Below are positions 43,895 to 54,902 of a stretch of DNA of 64,000 nt, piece by piece. Source of the DNA: Lantana camara (lineage: Eukaryota > Streptophyta > Magnoliopsida > Lamiales > Verbenaceae). The stretch's first letter is position 1. Each line of letters opens with the position of its first letter. The stretch spans positions 34,182,001 to 34,246,000 of the forward strand of contig CM074857.1 of the NCBI GenBank assembly GCA_037501455.1, given 5' to 3'. A model generated the notes under the pieces. That model saw nothing but the letters and a program-made list of their open reading frames with translations, ran no database searches and had not been told where the DNA came from. The translations under genes were made by a program, and so were the position numbers.

Positions 43895-46770
43895 ATGGCC
43901 AGAAACCAAGCTGACGATTACGTAAGGGAGATTGAGGAGATGTCGGTGGGGAGCTCTTCCCCTCATGGCGATGTCCCCACAGCTGTTCCCCTGGCTAGGG
44001 CGCCCCCAGATGAGGGGATTCCCATGGCGATCTCGGTGGCCCAGGCTCCGGCTGATGCCGGGGAAGAAGAGGTGGACTCCGCCGTTCAAGGGATGAACGA
44101 GCGTGCTCCCGGAGGGGTGAACGACCTCTTTGAAGAGATGCATAACGTGATGGAAATGCAAAGGCAGGGGGGAGAGAGTATTCCCAGTGTTGAATAGCGC
44201 TGTGAGACCCCAAGATCACAGGATCACAGTGGCTATGATGGCCCCCGAGGGCGAAGCAGGGCCATCCGGGCGTCAATTTGAGGTTGAGCCCTCCAGAAGG
44301 CGCCATAGGAGAGGCAAGGAGCCTGCCACTCGAGTGAGGCAAGATAACCGCCATCAAACTGACAGATCTCCGGATGAGATTGAGAGTATTCTGACGCTCG
44401 ACGATTTGGAGGATTTGAGGGCGAAGGCTTATTGGGATGAAGCAGTATTTCCCATGCGACTTCCCGAGGAGGGGGAGAGGGCCAACCGACCGCCGCCTGG
44501 GATGATGACGGTCTATTGGGATGCAGTCCTGGCTGGGGGCTTGAGGTTCCCTATTGCCCATTCTGCTGCTGTCATCTACCACCACCTAGGGCTTTGCCCT
44601 TCACAAATTCTGCCCAACGGTATAGCTTTAATCAACACCTTCCTAATAACGATGAGAGCCTTAAACCATGCAACCTCGATCGTCAACTTTGACAGTTTGA
44701 TACAAGTAGCCCGCTCGCCCCGTTCGTCGCCTACGGACGGGTTTTATTATACCCAGGCCAAATCGGGCTTTAAGATGATAGACTCCCCATCTACCTCCTA
44801 CGGCGAGCATTGGAAGGAGAAATACTTCTTCGTGGGGGCCCCCGGGGGAATTTTTGGGGTTCATCGCCAGTGGATGATACATGGCGAGGGTCCTTTGGTT
44901 AGTGAAAGGACAAGGAATAAAGTTTTTGAGGATTGGGCACAGGGGTTAGCCTTCGTGATGAGGAGTGAGAAAAAATGGATTAAGGCTAAAACCCTGGTGA
45001 AGAACGAGGGAGTACTGTTTTGTTATGGCTTGTCCTGCCCTCCAGACATGATACTCAACCCTCCAGCCGACATCATGGCCCTCGATGGTTAGACCCTAGG
45101 AACTAACTGCTCTGACTCCTAGAATAACCTTCTAACTTGGTGTGATTGCTGTGTTTTTTGTCTCTGCGATTCAATCAACCAATTTCTGACGCTCGTTTAT
45201 TCTTATTGGCAGGTGTCCAAATACTATCCCAAGGCATGAATGCTGAAGCCCTTTCCCGCATGTTGGGTGCCCAAGGACCCGCTGCCGACCCTCAACACCC
45301 GCAACCGCAGCAAAACCGCCCTCCCAATGCTCCGAGGGGGAGGGTAAACCGTCGAGGAGCGGGCCGAGGGCAGAACAATGCCCGAGGGGGAGCAGGGAAT
45401 GAGGCTCCCCCCAAAGGCCCTATTGAGGATCTGACAGTGGAGGGTACCCACGAGGCTACTCCTCTGCCGGCGGCCCCGGCGGGCCCAATTTCATTGAGTT
45501 CAAGCGGGTCCCGAAACCGCTCGGGTGAGCCCATCCGCATACATGAAACCCTTCGGGCCGACCGCCAAGGGAAGAGAAAGAGGCTTCCGGATTCAATTCC
45601 CATTTCTGGTAAGGGGAAAGAGGTGGTCATAGGGCACAGAGGCGAGGGCAGCTACACTTCTTCGTCAGAGGACGAAGATTTCTGGAAGATAGGCTGCAAG
45701 GGCGACTCCCGCTACAAGCGCCAACGGACTGAGGGTCCGGTGCTTCTGAAAAAGAGCGCCTACTCCGTGAACCTCGTTTCTGACATCGTCGGGAAACTCC
45801 AGTTTTCCGGCGATCATGACAAACTGAACGAGCATGACGCCGCTCGTGTTGCCGACGATGCCTGCCATGCCCTTCTGACGGTAAGTCCTTAGTATCCTCT
45901 GAAGGTTTTCAACTTCCATTGTTCCCATTCTAATGCTAATCTTTGTGTCTGACTTTCCAGGAGGTAATCCCTAGGTTAAAGAATTTGCAGGGGCGAGCGC
46001 AGGCCTACTCCGAGCATAAGGCCAAGTACAAGAAACTGTTGCGCATTTCTGACCCCGTCCAGTTGCAAGAGGATTACAACAACCTCCACGCCCAACTGAA
46101 CACCGCCAATATTGACAAGGACAGGCTGAGGGAGAATCTGCAGAAGTCGGACGAGGCCTACCTTACTCTTGACGAGCGTCATAGGGAGTTGAAGGTGGAG
46201 CGCGACCGGCTGAGGCAACAGAACCGGGAGCTGGGTGAGCAGTTGGCGGAAAGCACTCGCCGAAACGAGGAAGCAAACAAGGCCCTTGCTGACTTGCAGG
46301 GCAAAGTACAGGGCTTGGAGGCAAGGGTATCCTGGGAGCCAGTGAAGAAGTTCTTACGATCCAAAGCTTTCGTGTTCGCGGCCAACATCCATTACTTCGA
46401 CAATGCACGGCGTTTCTTCCATAAAGCCATCGGGCAAATGGTGAAGCTTGGCTTGGCACCTGAAAGCGCTCGGACTGACGCGCGCTTACGCATGGATCTA
46501 GACGAAAACTGCGAGCCCATGGTCCAAGATGGGGATCCTTCCGAGAGCTTGGCGGAGCCGGAATACCAGGAGTTGGTGGAAACACTCCAATGGGAGTTCA
46601 TAGCTGCCAATACTGTAGGTCCCGAGCCTATCCAGATAGAAGATGAAGGCACCCTCATGGACACCGTGGATGTCGAGGAACCTGGTGAGGCTCACACTTC
46701 TGACGCCAACGTGTTGGCCCCTGTTCCCCTTGCGACAGCTCCTCCTGAGCCCGACGCCCCAGCCCAGTGA
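43895..46770 (+). CDS. Antisense passenger gene of Tat2 (three exons, about 889 residues if one extra G is ignored)
   Basis: Exons are 43895-45087, 45213-45880 and 45961-46770. Introns have GT-AG ends (GATG|GTTAG...TTGGCAG; ACG|GTAAGT...TTTCCAG) and joining keeps the frame. Exon 1: acidic N-terminus, then a block (FPMRLPEEGERANRPPPGMM ... LAGGLRFPIAHSAAVIYHHL) resembling the 'putative gypsy type transposon' family PF04195 from memory. Exon 2: Gly/Arg/Pro-rich, a basic KRKR patch and acidic Ser run. Exon 3: a coiled coil of about 80 residues (LQEDYNNLHAQLNTANIDKD) and a conserved tail. Function unknown. One extra G in the run at about 44167-44172 shifts the frame. Antisense 3' genes are known in Tat elements. 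Confidence 0.8.
45088..45212 (+). other. Intron 1 of the Tat2 antisense gene (125 bp)
   Basis: The donor is GATG|GTTAGACC and the acceptor TTCTTATTGGCAG. It contains the TAG that would end exon 1. The same position and donor are found in Tat1 (12931-13039). Confidence 0.8.
45881..45960 (+). other. Intron 2 of the Tat2 antisense gene (80 bp)
   Basis: The donor GTAAGT is consensus, the acceptor is TCTGACTTTCCAG, and phase is 0. The Tat1 copy has a 91-bp intron at the same position. Confidence 0.85.
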
Positions 46771-47813
46771 AGCTCCCTTGGCTACTAATCTCTTGCCCTT
46801 GTCAGTTTAAACTCTTCTTTCCATTTATGAACAATTTTATATCTGTACTTAATCTTTCAGTTATTTCCTGAATACTTTGGATCCTTTATGCCGCTTTCCG
46901 ATATATTTGAACTCCTTTTTAAATGCTTGAATGTCTGAATGTTTTCTCCTTTACTTTTAAACGATGAATGATATTATTTCATTGCGCTCGTCATTCTTTC
47001 TTGTGTGAACTGGTCCTTCTTGTACGAATGTTTACGATGAGCGTGTTTGTGCGCGTGGGCGTTTCCTTTAAGAGGGCCCCGGCATTCGCCATATCACACC
47101 ATCAGTTGAAAGTTTGGCAGCGTCTGGAGATTTGAGGGGCGTAGATACGAGCGCGAGGCTGTTTCCCCCGGGGGTTCCCTGGCCGTATCCGTAATGAGGC
47201 TCGAATTTGAACTTAGGAAACCTTTGGGGATTTGCCTAAGTATTGGCCCTATAATGTGCACCCTCGTCTTGAACGCTCCATCAGGTTGTACATACTTTAG
47301 AAATCATCAGTAGGATTTGCTAAGTATGGGATCAAAGCGAGCGTAACCGTGGGGTTAGCGTTATTTTGAGGGACCCATGAAAGGGTTATTATGGGATTCA
47401 CTGTTTTTTGAGTGTGCCCTCACCCAAGAGGTCGAGGGTCTTCGGGGTTTTTACGAGCACGAGCCGGAGTGACATGCACTCAGCTGGCGTAAATTAAGCA
47501 TTTTGCCCCCCGGTTGCCCGACACGCTCGTTCTTAGGATTTTACACACTTACGAATTGTTACACACCCAAATAGCGTTGCTTCAAAACGATTGGGGTATT
47601 ACTTAGGCAGTTCGACGTGGAGGATGCTCGACACGGAGTAGGCCTTAAGTTTTGCTCAAATCATTAACCAATAAGGAAAACAAAGAAATGACATAATCAA
47701 GAATTAAAAATGCTTACTGTTATATTCGCAATTTACAAAACGAGTACCATATGCTTTCTGTCAAAAGAAAGTACCCCATGCCGTCGACGGGCAATTACAA
47801 AAAGAACCGATGT
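46771..47813. other. Spacer between the antisense gene and pol of Tat2
   Basis: The two genes converge on it. No gene is recognised. It corresponds to 6612-8004 in Tat1 but lacks the 93-bp array. Confidence 0.7.
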
Positions 47814-50800
47814 TTACACGTAGAACCTTCTAAGGTTACATGCATTCCATGGCCTAGAGAGACGCTCGCCTTGCAAAGTCTCTAACAAGTAGGTGTTATT
47901 TGCTCGTACCTGAACGACTTTGAAGGGGCCTTCCCAATTTGGGTCCAACTTACCCACGTGTTTGGAGACTTCAACTTTTTTGAGGACCAAGTCCCCTAGC
48001 TGGAAAGTCCTTTCCTTAACACGTTTGTTGTATTGGCGAGCAACGGTTGCTTTGTATTTGTGAATACGTGCCCAAGCAGTATTCCTCTTCTCATCCAGCA
48101 AATCTAACTCGAGCGCACGATTGGCCTCGTTGGCAGCAGGCTCGAAATAGGCAACGCGTGCGGATTCTTGAGCAATTTCCGCAGGTATCATGGCCTCGGA
48201 GCCATAAACGAGGGAGTAAGGGGTTTCCCCTGTTGCCGCTCGTGGAGTAGTACGGTAAGCCCACAGGGCTCCTTGGAGTTCTTCTACCCATTCTCCTTTC
48301 TTACTCTCGAGCATCGTCTTCAGATGCTGGAGTATGGTTCGATTGGTCACTTCCGCTTGACCATTGGCTTGAGGGTGGCCCACGGAAGTGAATCGCTGTT
48401 CAATCCCTAGCTCATAGCACCAATCCCGCGTGTCGGCAGCGATAAACTGGGAGCCGTTGTCTGAGATGAGCACCCTCGGGACACCATATCTGCATATGAT
48501 GTTTTTCCAAATGAAATCTCTCACAACCTTGAAAGTTATCTTGGCGACCGCTTCGGCTTCAGCCCACTTAGTGAAATAATCCACGGCAAGTATTACAAAT
48601 TTCTTTTGCCCGACCGCCATTGGGAGGGGCCCCACAATATCGATACCCCATTGATCAAAAGGCCATGAAACATCGATGGGAATCATTTGAGCCACTGGCA
48701 ACTGGGGGGTGTTAGAATGAAACTGGCACTTAGGGCATTTCTTGGAGTAGCTAATGGCATCCTGTAGCACCGAGGGCCAGTAAAACCCACTCCTTAAGAC
48801 TTTCTTTGCCAAGATCCGACCGCCCGAGTGGTTCCCGCAACTTCCAATGTGCACGTGTTCTAGAACTTCCTTGGCCTGCGAGGGTCTCAAGCATCTCAGC
48901 GGTGGGCCTTGGAAGGATCGCTTGAATAGTCGACCCTCGGCATCCAATGAGAAGCAAGGGGCCTTACTTCTGATTTTCCGAGCCTCAACTTTGTCGCTTG
49001 GGCTGGTTCCATCCTGGAGAAATCTGATGATCTCATTGAGCCAACAAGGTTCGGAAGGATCAATTATATGCACCTGCTTCAAAGGTTCCCCTCTACTTAT
49101 CAACGGTTCCTCTGTCCTAAGAAATGTAATAGCACGCTCGCTAAAACCATCCAGGGCGGATGTGAACTTTGATAAAACGTCGGCCCGTTCGTTTTCTACC
49201 CTCGGGATTTGCAAAAGGTGGAATTCTTTGAACTTGGCTATTATCTCCCTAGCGCTCGCCAGATACTGCACCATGGTGGCTTCTCGGGCCTCATAGGAAC
49301 CATCAATTTGGCTCGCGATCAACTGCGAATCAATATACGTAGTGACCCGAGTGGCACCATTTTGGAGTGCAATCCTGAGCCCCTGGATGAGGGCTTCATA
49401 CTCAGCTTCGTTGTTGGTGACTTGGAACGCCAGCTTAATGGCGTAGTCAACTTCAGCTCCGAGAGGGTCTCTGAGGGTCACCCCGGCTCCTCCCCCCTGT
49501 AAGGTCGAGGAGCCATCTGTGTGCAGAAGCCATAGGCCATCCTCTGCCGAGGGCCCTGTATCTAAGTTAAAACGCTCCACCAAAAGGTCGGCCACGGCCT
49601 GAGCTTGTATCGCTGTGCGAGGCTCAAAGGTGATGTCGAATTGACTAAGTTCAATTGACCATTTAATTAATCTCCCTGAGACGTCCGGCTTTGCAAGCAC
49701 TTGTCTGAGGGGCTGATCAGTGAGCACCACGATGGAATGCGCTTGAAAATAGGGCCTTAACCTCCGAGAGGCATTCACTAGCGCAAAAGCAAATTTCTCT
49801 ATCTCCATGTATCTTTTCTCCGCTCCCTGTAGAGTCTTGCTCAAGTAATACACCGGCATATGTTTACGCTCGCGAATTGCCACGAGGACAGCGCTCGTGG
49901 CTTCCAAGGAAACTGATAGATAGACAAACAAGTTCTCCCCTGGGTTGGGTTTGGTCAGCAAAGGCGCGCTCGAAAGGTACCGTTTCATGTCCTGCAGAGC
50001 CTTTTCGCAGTCCTCGCTCCAGGTAAAGTGGCGAGCGTTACGCAAAATTTTAAAGAAGGGTAGGTTCCTATCCGCTGAGCGAGAGATGAACCGATTCAAT
50101 GAAATGATCTTACCCACAAGCACCTGGACCTCTCTCAGATTGCGAGGGGAGGGTATGTCCAGGATTGCTTTAATCTTCTCTGGGTTTGCCTCTATGCCCC
50201 GTTGGCTGACCATATATCCCAAAAATTTACCGCCCCGTACGCCAAATGTACATTTGGAAGGGTTCAATTTCATACCATAACGCCGCAGGATATTGAACGC
50301 TCGTTTGAGGTCTCCTAGATGAGAATACTGGCGTTCGCTTTTGACGATCATGTCATCCACATATACTTCCATGAACTTTCCGATCTCACACTCGAACATT
50401 CTGTTGACGAGGCGTTGATATGTCGCTCCTGCATTTTTTAGCCCAAAGGGCATGACCTTGAAGCAATAGACACCCATATGGACTACGAACGCAGTTTTGA
50501 GACGATCCTCAAGAGCCATAAATATCTGATAATATCCTTGGAAAGCATCCATCATGTTCATAAGTTCACACCCAGCGGTCGAATCTACCAACTGATCGAT
50601 TCTAGGTAGAGGGTACGGATCTTTGGGACATGCCTTGTTGAGGTCCGTGAAGTCATTGCACATACGCCACTTGTTGGCGCTCTTCGAAACGAGCACCACA
50701 TTGCGAAGCCATTCAGGATATAGAATTTCTTCTATGTACTGAGCGTCAAGCAGTTTATTGACTTCTTCTTCTATGACCTGCTTTCGGAATCCATGGACAT

Positions 50801-51290
50801 CTCTCTTTTTCTGCTTTATAGGTTTGAAGGCCGGATCCACGTTCAGCCGGTGGACAATAACGCTCGGATTTATGCCGGTGAGGTCGGAAGCCTTCCAAGC
50901 AAAGACATCAATATTTTCTCGCAAGAATTCGATCATCATAATCTGAGAGGGACCGTCGAGGTTGGAACCTATTTGCGTGGTCTTATCTGGATTCCTTGGC
51001 TCCAATTCGATGGTCAGGAAGCCCTCCGTAGGTTCCACTCGCACTTCAGGCCTCGCCTGCTCGAGCGCCCGTTTCTTACCTGTGACTCTTTCACTGGTAT
51101 CTCCCGAGGGTATATGATCCTCGTCTTCCGAGGAGGAAGGTCCAACCTCTCCGAGGGGCGAGTTCCCAGCATCTCCGGGTCTGTCCGTGGCCTTCTTCTT
51201 ATTCTTCTTTTTATAGAGCTTGGCCCTCTTGCGCTCGGGACCATCCTCATCTAGTTTGGGGAAGTCAACCGATTTTTTGGTGGAGCCAGC
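47814..51290 (-). pseudogene. Tat2 pol: RT, gypsy RNase H, second RNase H, integrase
   Basis: Open from 51290 to TAA 47816-47814, about 1158 codons; no clear internal start, so it is the C-terminal part of a polyprotein. The first about 80 residues are a charged linker (KLYKKKNKKK). RT has MMIEFLRENIDVFAW, MPFGLKNAGATYQR and YVDD (50363-50352). Gypsy RNase H has YLSKTLQGAEKRYMEIEKFA. The second, archaeal-type RNase H has LLHTDGSS, NNEAEYEALIQGL, DSQL and ENERADVLSK. INT has an HHCC finger ending KKCPKCQ and core GIDIVGPL, LISDNGSQF, GQAEVTN. All visible catalytic residues are present. It is separated from PR by a TAG (51291-51293). The dual RNase H supports the Tat assignment. Confidence 0.93.
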
Positions 51291-52229
51291 CTAGGTAGGT
51301 TGTTTGGGCTTGTGGCTTCGAAGGGAGAGTATGTAGCATTCCCATGCTTCCTTAACATTACACAGTACCTCTCCTGTACCCTCGGGGGTGGGAAATTTGA
51401 CTTTCTGATGATAGGTGGATATGACTGCTTTGAAGTCAACGAGGGCGGGGCGCCCAATGATGATGTTGTCAGGTAGGTCCACTTCGACTACCACGTAGAG
51501 AACATTTAAAGTTTTTCACTGTGGGGCGCGACCAAAGGAGGTGGCCAAGCCAATTTGTCCGCGAGGGACGATCTCGGAACCCCCAAAGCCGACGAGGGCT
51601 GTTCTAAGAGGTTCGAGAGGGATGTTTGTGATGTTCATTTTCTGGAACGTGGAGTAAGGCAAAACATTTACGGAGCTTCCACTATCAATCAAGACCCTCT
51701 TTACAACATGATTGTGAACGTCTAAGCTAACCACCATGGGGCAGTCAGAGGTTTCACCGACCCCATGGGGTGTTACAATGTGCTTTAAGTCTTTCTCTGT
51801 AAAACCTACGCTCTCATCCTTCTCCGAGCGTGACGACTTATCAATAGAGAGCACTGGGCGGGGCTGAGAAGATCTTTGGTCATAACTCCGAATGTAGCGG
51901 CGTCGGGAAGCGTTAGAGTCGCCCCCCGAGGGTCCGCCAGCAATCATGTGAATAACCGCGAAGGGCTGGTTTTCCACGTCCGAGGCTTTCCCTTTTCCAC
52001 GGTCACTGGGCTCAGTGTGATGGTGACGCGGGCTCCGAGAGTGCGAACGGCTTCTCCCACCTGCGTGCGCTCGCTCCGTGCAGTGTTCGTCGTACCTCTC
52101 CAACACCTTCACGAACTCCTTGAGGTGCCCCCCAGCGATCAGCCTCTGAATCTCCCTTTCTAGTTGATGACATTCACTGGTGTCATGCCCTTTTTGCTTG
52201 TGGAAAGCGCAATACTTCCCCGAACGCTT
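51291..52229 (-). pseudogene. Tat2 zinc-knuckle/linker and aspartic protease
   Basis: It follows gag in the same frame. First a CCHC-like segment (KYCAFHKQKGHDTSECHQL), then an Arg/Ser linker, then PR with DSGSSVNVLP (about 51700-51671) and the later NIIIGRPALVDF segment. A TGA at 51518-51516 splits PR; Tat1 has CGA (Arg) at the same codon, so this is a C-to-T change at a CpG. A TAG at 51293-51291 ends the block. Confidence 0.9.
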
Positions 52230-53957
52230 CTAAGTCTCCGTCTCTCTCAACTTTGGCGGCCTCTTGAACAACTCCTTATCCGCCATGGCATATACTTCGG
52301 CTATAGGGCGGTTGAGAGGGATGCGCTCGAACTTTCGCGGGGGAGAGGCGTTCCTCCGAGCGGGTAGGGGGCTTCGACGGCAGCCCCTGGTTGAATCTCC
52401 TCTGTCCTCGGGGGCTTTGCTGGGGCGAGGGGCGTTCGCTATTTTCTGATCCCTCGCGAAATACATATCTTCGAGGGTGAAAAACGAGTCCGCTATGTCC
52501 CTTATCTCCATCAATGAGCGGGGCTTTTTCTTGGCCACTTCTTCTACAAATTCCTTGCTGACATAATGCTTCATGTTAATGGCTCCAAAGAGAACGTGCC
52601 TTAAGAAATCCATCGAGGGCTTTTCCACCAGCAGGATTTCTTTGTTGAACCTCCCCATGAATGACCTGAGGGTCTCGTTCGGCCCCTGGACCAAGTTGTA
52701 GAGAGCCGTCGCTACGGGGGCTGGAGCCTTCAAAGAGTTGAAGTGACTGATGAATGCGTCAGTTAGGTCATGGTATCCTCGGATTGAGCGCGGAGGAAGC
52801 TTTTTGTACCAATCCTGGGCCATTCCCACGAGGGAGGTTACAAACACCTTGGCCCAGTAGTTGAGGGGGTGATCATATAGATGCATCAAGTGCACAAAAT
52901 GATCCAGATGCTCGGCTGGATCTGTGGTTCCATCGTACCTGGTGACGGACGTGGGGATTTTACCTTTTGCCGCACGAGTCATTAACACCTACTCGATGAG
53001 GGGGGAATCGCCCGTCGCGATCCGGTAATCCCTGTCCTCCGGGTCTTCTGGGCTGGCTTCCCTTCGTCGGCGAGAGATGGGGATACGTGGCCTGCGAGCG
53101 TCTCTGGCCCTGGACCTCTCGCCCCCATCACGGGAGACGTGAGATCGTGCTCGAGAGAGCTGCTCCACCACGTTCTGGAGCCCCCTAATCTGGTCCTGCA
53201 CTGCTGCAAGCTGAGGGTCACCGACATTTCTGCGGTTTGCCCTTTCCGTGGCCCTCGATTGGACCTCGTCGTTATCTCCGGCCCCCTCGTTCCGAGGAGC
53301 CCTTTCATCTCTCACTGGTGGTGGATCTTGCTGGACCCTCGGCGGGGCCTCATTTTCTTGATTCGGCGGTGGAGGAGGTTGCTGGGCCCTCAACGCGTTT
53401 TGGGCCATCGTCAAGGGGTGCGCGGGGAGTCCTCCCAGAGGTGGGGCCATCCGAGCGCCAGCGTGCGATGGGAAATACGCCGCAGTGAAATGCTCCCAAG
53501 CATTCTGGACCGCCTGGCCCTCACACTGCGCATACAGCGCCTGAAGTTGCTGGGTGGTGATTTGGGGCATCTCCACCCCTTGTATCTCTCTCGGCAATGA
53601 CATGGGGAGATTTAGAGTCCCCACTTGATACGGTTGGATCATTGGCATCATCCCGGGCATCATTCCGGGTTGTACAAAAGGGTATCCCGGTGGAGGCATG
53701 GCCATGGGATACGTACCTGAGTAAGGGAAGGAAGCGTTGGCGGTGTGAGTTGTAGGCGGAACAGCGGAACTAGGTCCTCCCATGGCGTTCCCTCCTGGCG
53801 GGAGAGTTGCAGCTGCCGTAACTGGATTCTCGCCTCCATTCCCCGCAGCTGGTGGGTTCACGCCTCCGGCGGGAATATTGCTCTCCGCGTTCTCCTCATT
53901 GACTGGAGGAGGAGCGTTTTTGTTTCCCACGGCCCCTGATCTTGTTGCAGTTACCAT
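52230..53957 (-). pseudogene. Tat2 gag
   Basis: ATG at 53957 starts a Pro/Gly/Gln-rich N-terminal region (PPGYPFVQPGMMPGMMPMIQ) and an Arg-rich stretch. The Retrotrans_gag core follows (TDPAEHLDHFVHLMHLYDHP ... WAKVFVTSLVGMAQDWYKKL ... GRFNKEILLVEKPSMDFLRH). Two in-frame TAG codons, at 52991-52989 and 52232-52230, interrupt it; Tat1 reads through the second position with CAA. Otherwise there are no frameshifts. It starts about 75 bp inside the PBS. Confidence 0.9.
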
Positions 53958-54030
53958 TTTCAGAGTTTAAGAGGTGTTATATCTCGACTAGCCTTCAGAG
54001 GAAGAATCAGGTTGTGGCGGTGATGGATTT

Positions 54031-54050
54031 CCCACAGACGGAGCCAAAAA
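54031..54050 (-). other. Primer binding site of Tat2
   Basis: On - TTTTTGGCTCCGTCTGTGGG directly follows the LTR end. It resembles the TTGGCGCCGTCTGTGGG-type site of plant Tat elements known to me, with one change. I do not assign the tRNA. Confidence 0.75.
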
Positions 54051-54897
54051 TGATGGTGCTGGAAATCAGATTTCCAAAAATGCAACAACACTTTAGTATT
54101 TGTATGGAAAGGGAAAGACCATCACAGGCGTGAGGGCCTCAGGATCTGGGTTTCCTCTTAAGCGTGGGTTCTTCCAGCTAGGATAACACCAGAGATGCAA
54201 GTTGCAGGGATGATGTTATTGTGGTGAGAATGGTGAGGAGCTTGAGAAGATCAGTGGAAATGCCCATAATAATGTATGTAATTTGTATGCACATAATGAC
54301 TTGGCGGAGAATGCATGGGTTCCCCCCTATTTATATGTTAGGGATGGGGGTAAATGGGTAAATTAACCATGTGGTCCCAAACCTGTGTTGCCCTAACACG
54401 TGGCAGCCTTTGAGGGTGTGAGAATGACATTTCTGAAAAGGAGACGGCGTGTCAGGTGCACGGTGCGTAGTACCTTTGTGTCAGAGGTTGTTGACGAGGG
54501 TCGCATGAGTAGAGGGTCCCGGATCCGTCTTATGAGGGTTCAGGTCCACCGCGGCGGTGGGGGTGACCCGCGAGCGATTAGTGACGCTCGAAGGGTGCTC
54601 GGATGGGTTCCTCATGGTTTATGAGCTTTGAGCGCCAAAACCCGAGCGACAAGAATATGGCCCTCGTGTGAATGATTCCTTGAGAAAGGTAACCCCGAGG
54701 GCCGATACGGGAGAGTCGGGCCTGCCTGCTCGTCCTCGCCGTTTAACTGGTTGTCCGAGGCTCAGGGGCCCATATTAGTTGGCAAGTGAGTGGGCTGGGT
54801 TGGTCCACGAGCCCGTCAATTCGAGGGAGTGATCTCAGCGTTAGCAGATGGTGACAGGTGGACGGTCCTGATAAGAGCGCATTTTTGGGCCTCATCA
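54051..54897 (-). repeat. 5' LTR of Tat2
   Basis: 847 bp, direct repeat of 42446-43293, followed by CTTTG (54898-54902), which matches the left target copy. Confidence 0.95.
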
Positions 54898-54902
54898 CTT
54901 TG

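Larger units (their letters stand above)
42446..54897 (-). mobile_element. Tat2: complete, young Ty3/gypsy Tat-lineage element, 12.45 kb
   Basis: Both LTRs (42446-43293 and 54051-54897), TSD CTTTG (42441-42445 and 54898-54902), PBS, PPT, gag, PR, pol and an antisense gene are present. By eye the LTRs differ by about 17 substitutions, mostly transitions, and one indel, roughly 2%. Gag-PR-pol is one frame broken only by four stops. With all its signals intact it may still be moved by enzymes from another copy (inference). Confidence 0.95.

Noticed and set aside
44187..45451. Minus-strand frames opposite the Tat2 antisense gene (43995-44585, 45292-45630, 46163-46585)
   Set aside because: They are shadows. 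The plus-strand frames have the conserved blocks, splice sites and a counterpart in Tat1; these do not.
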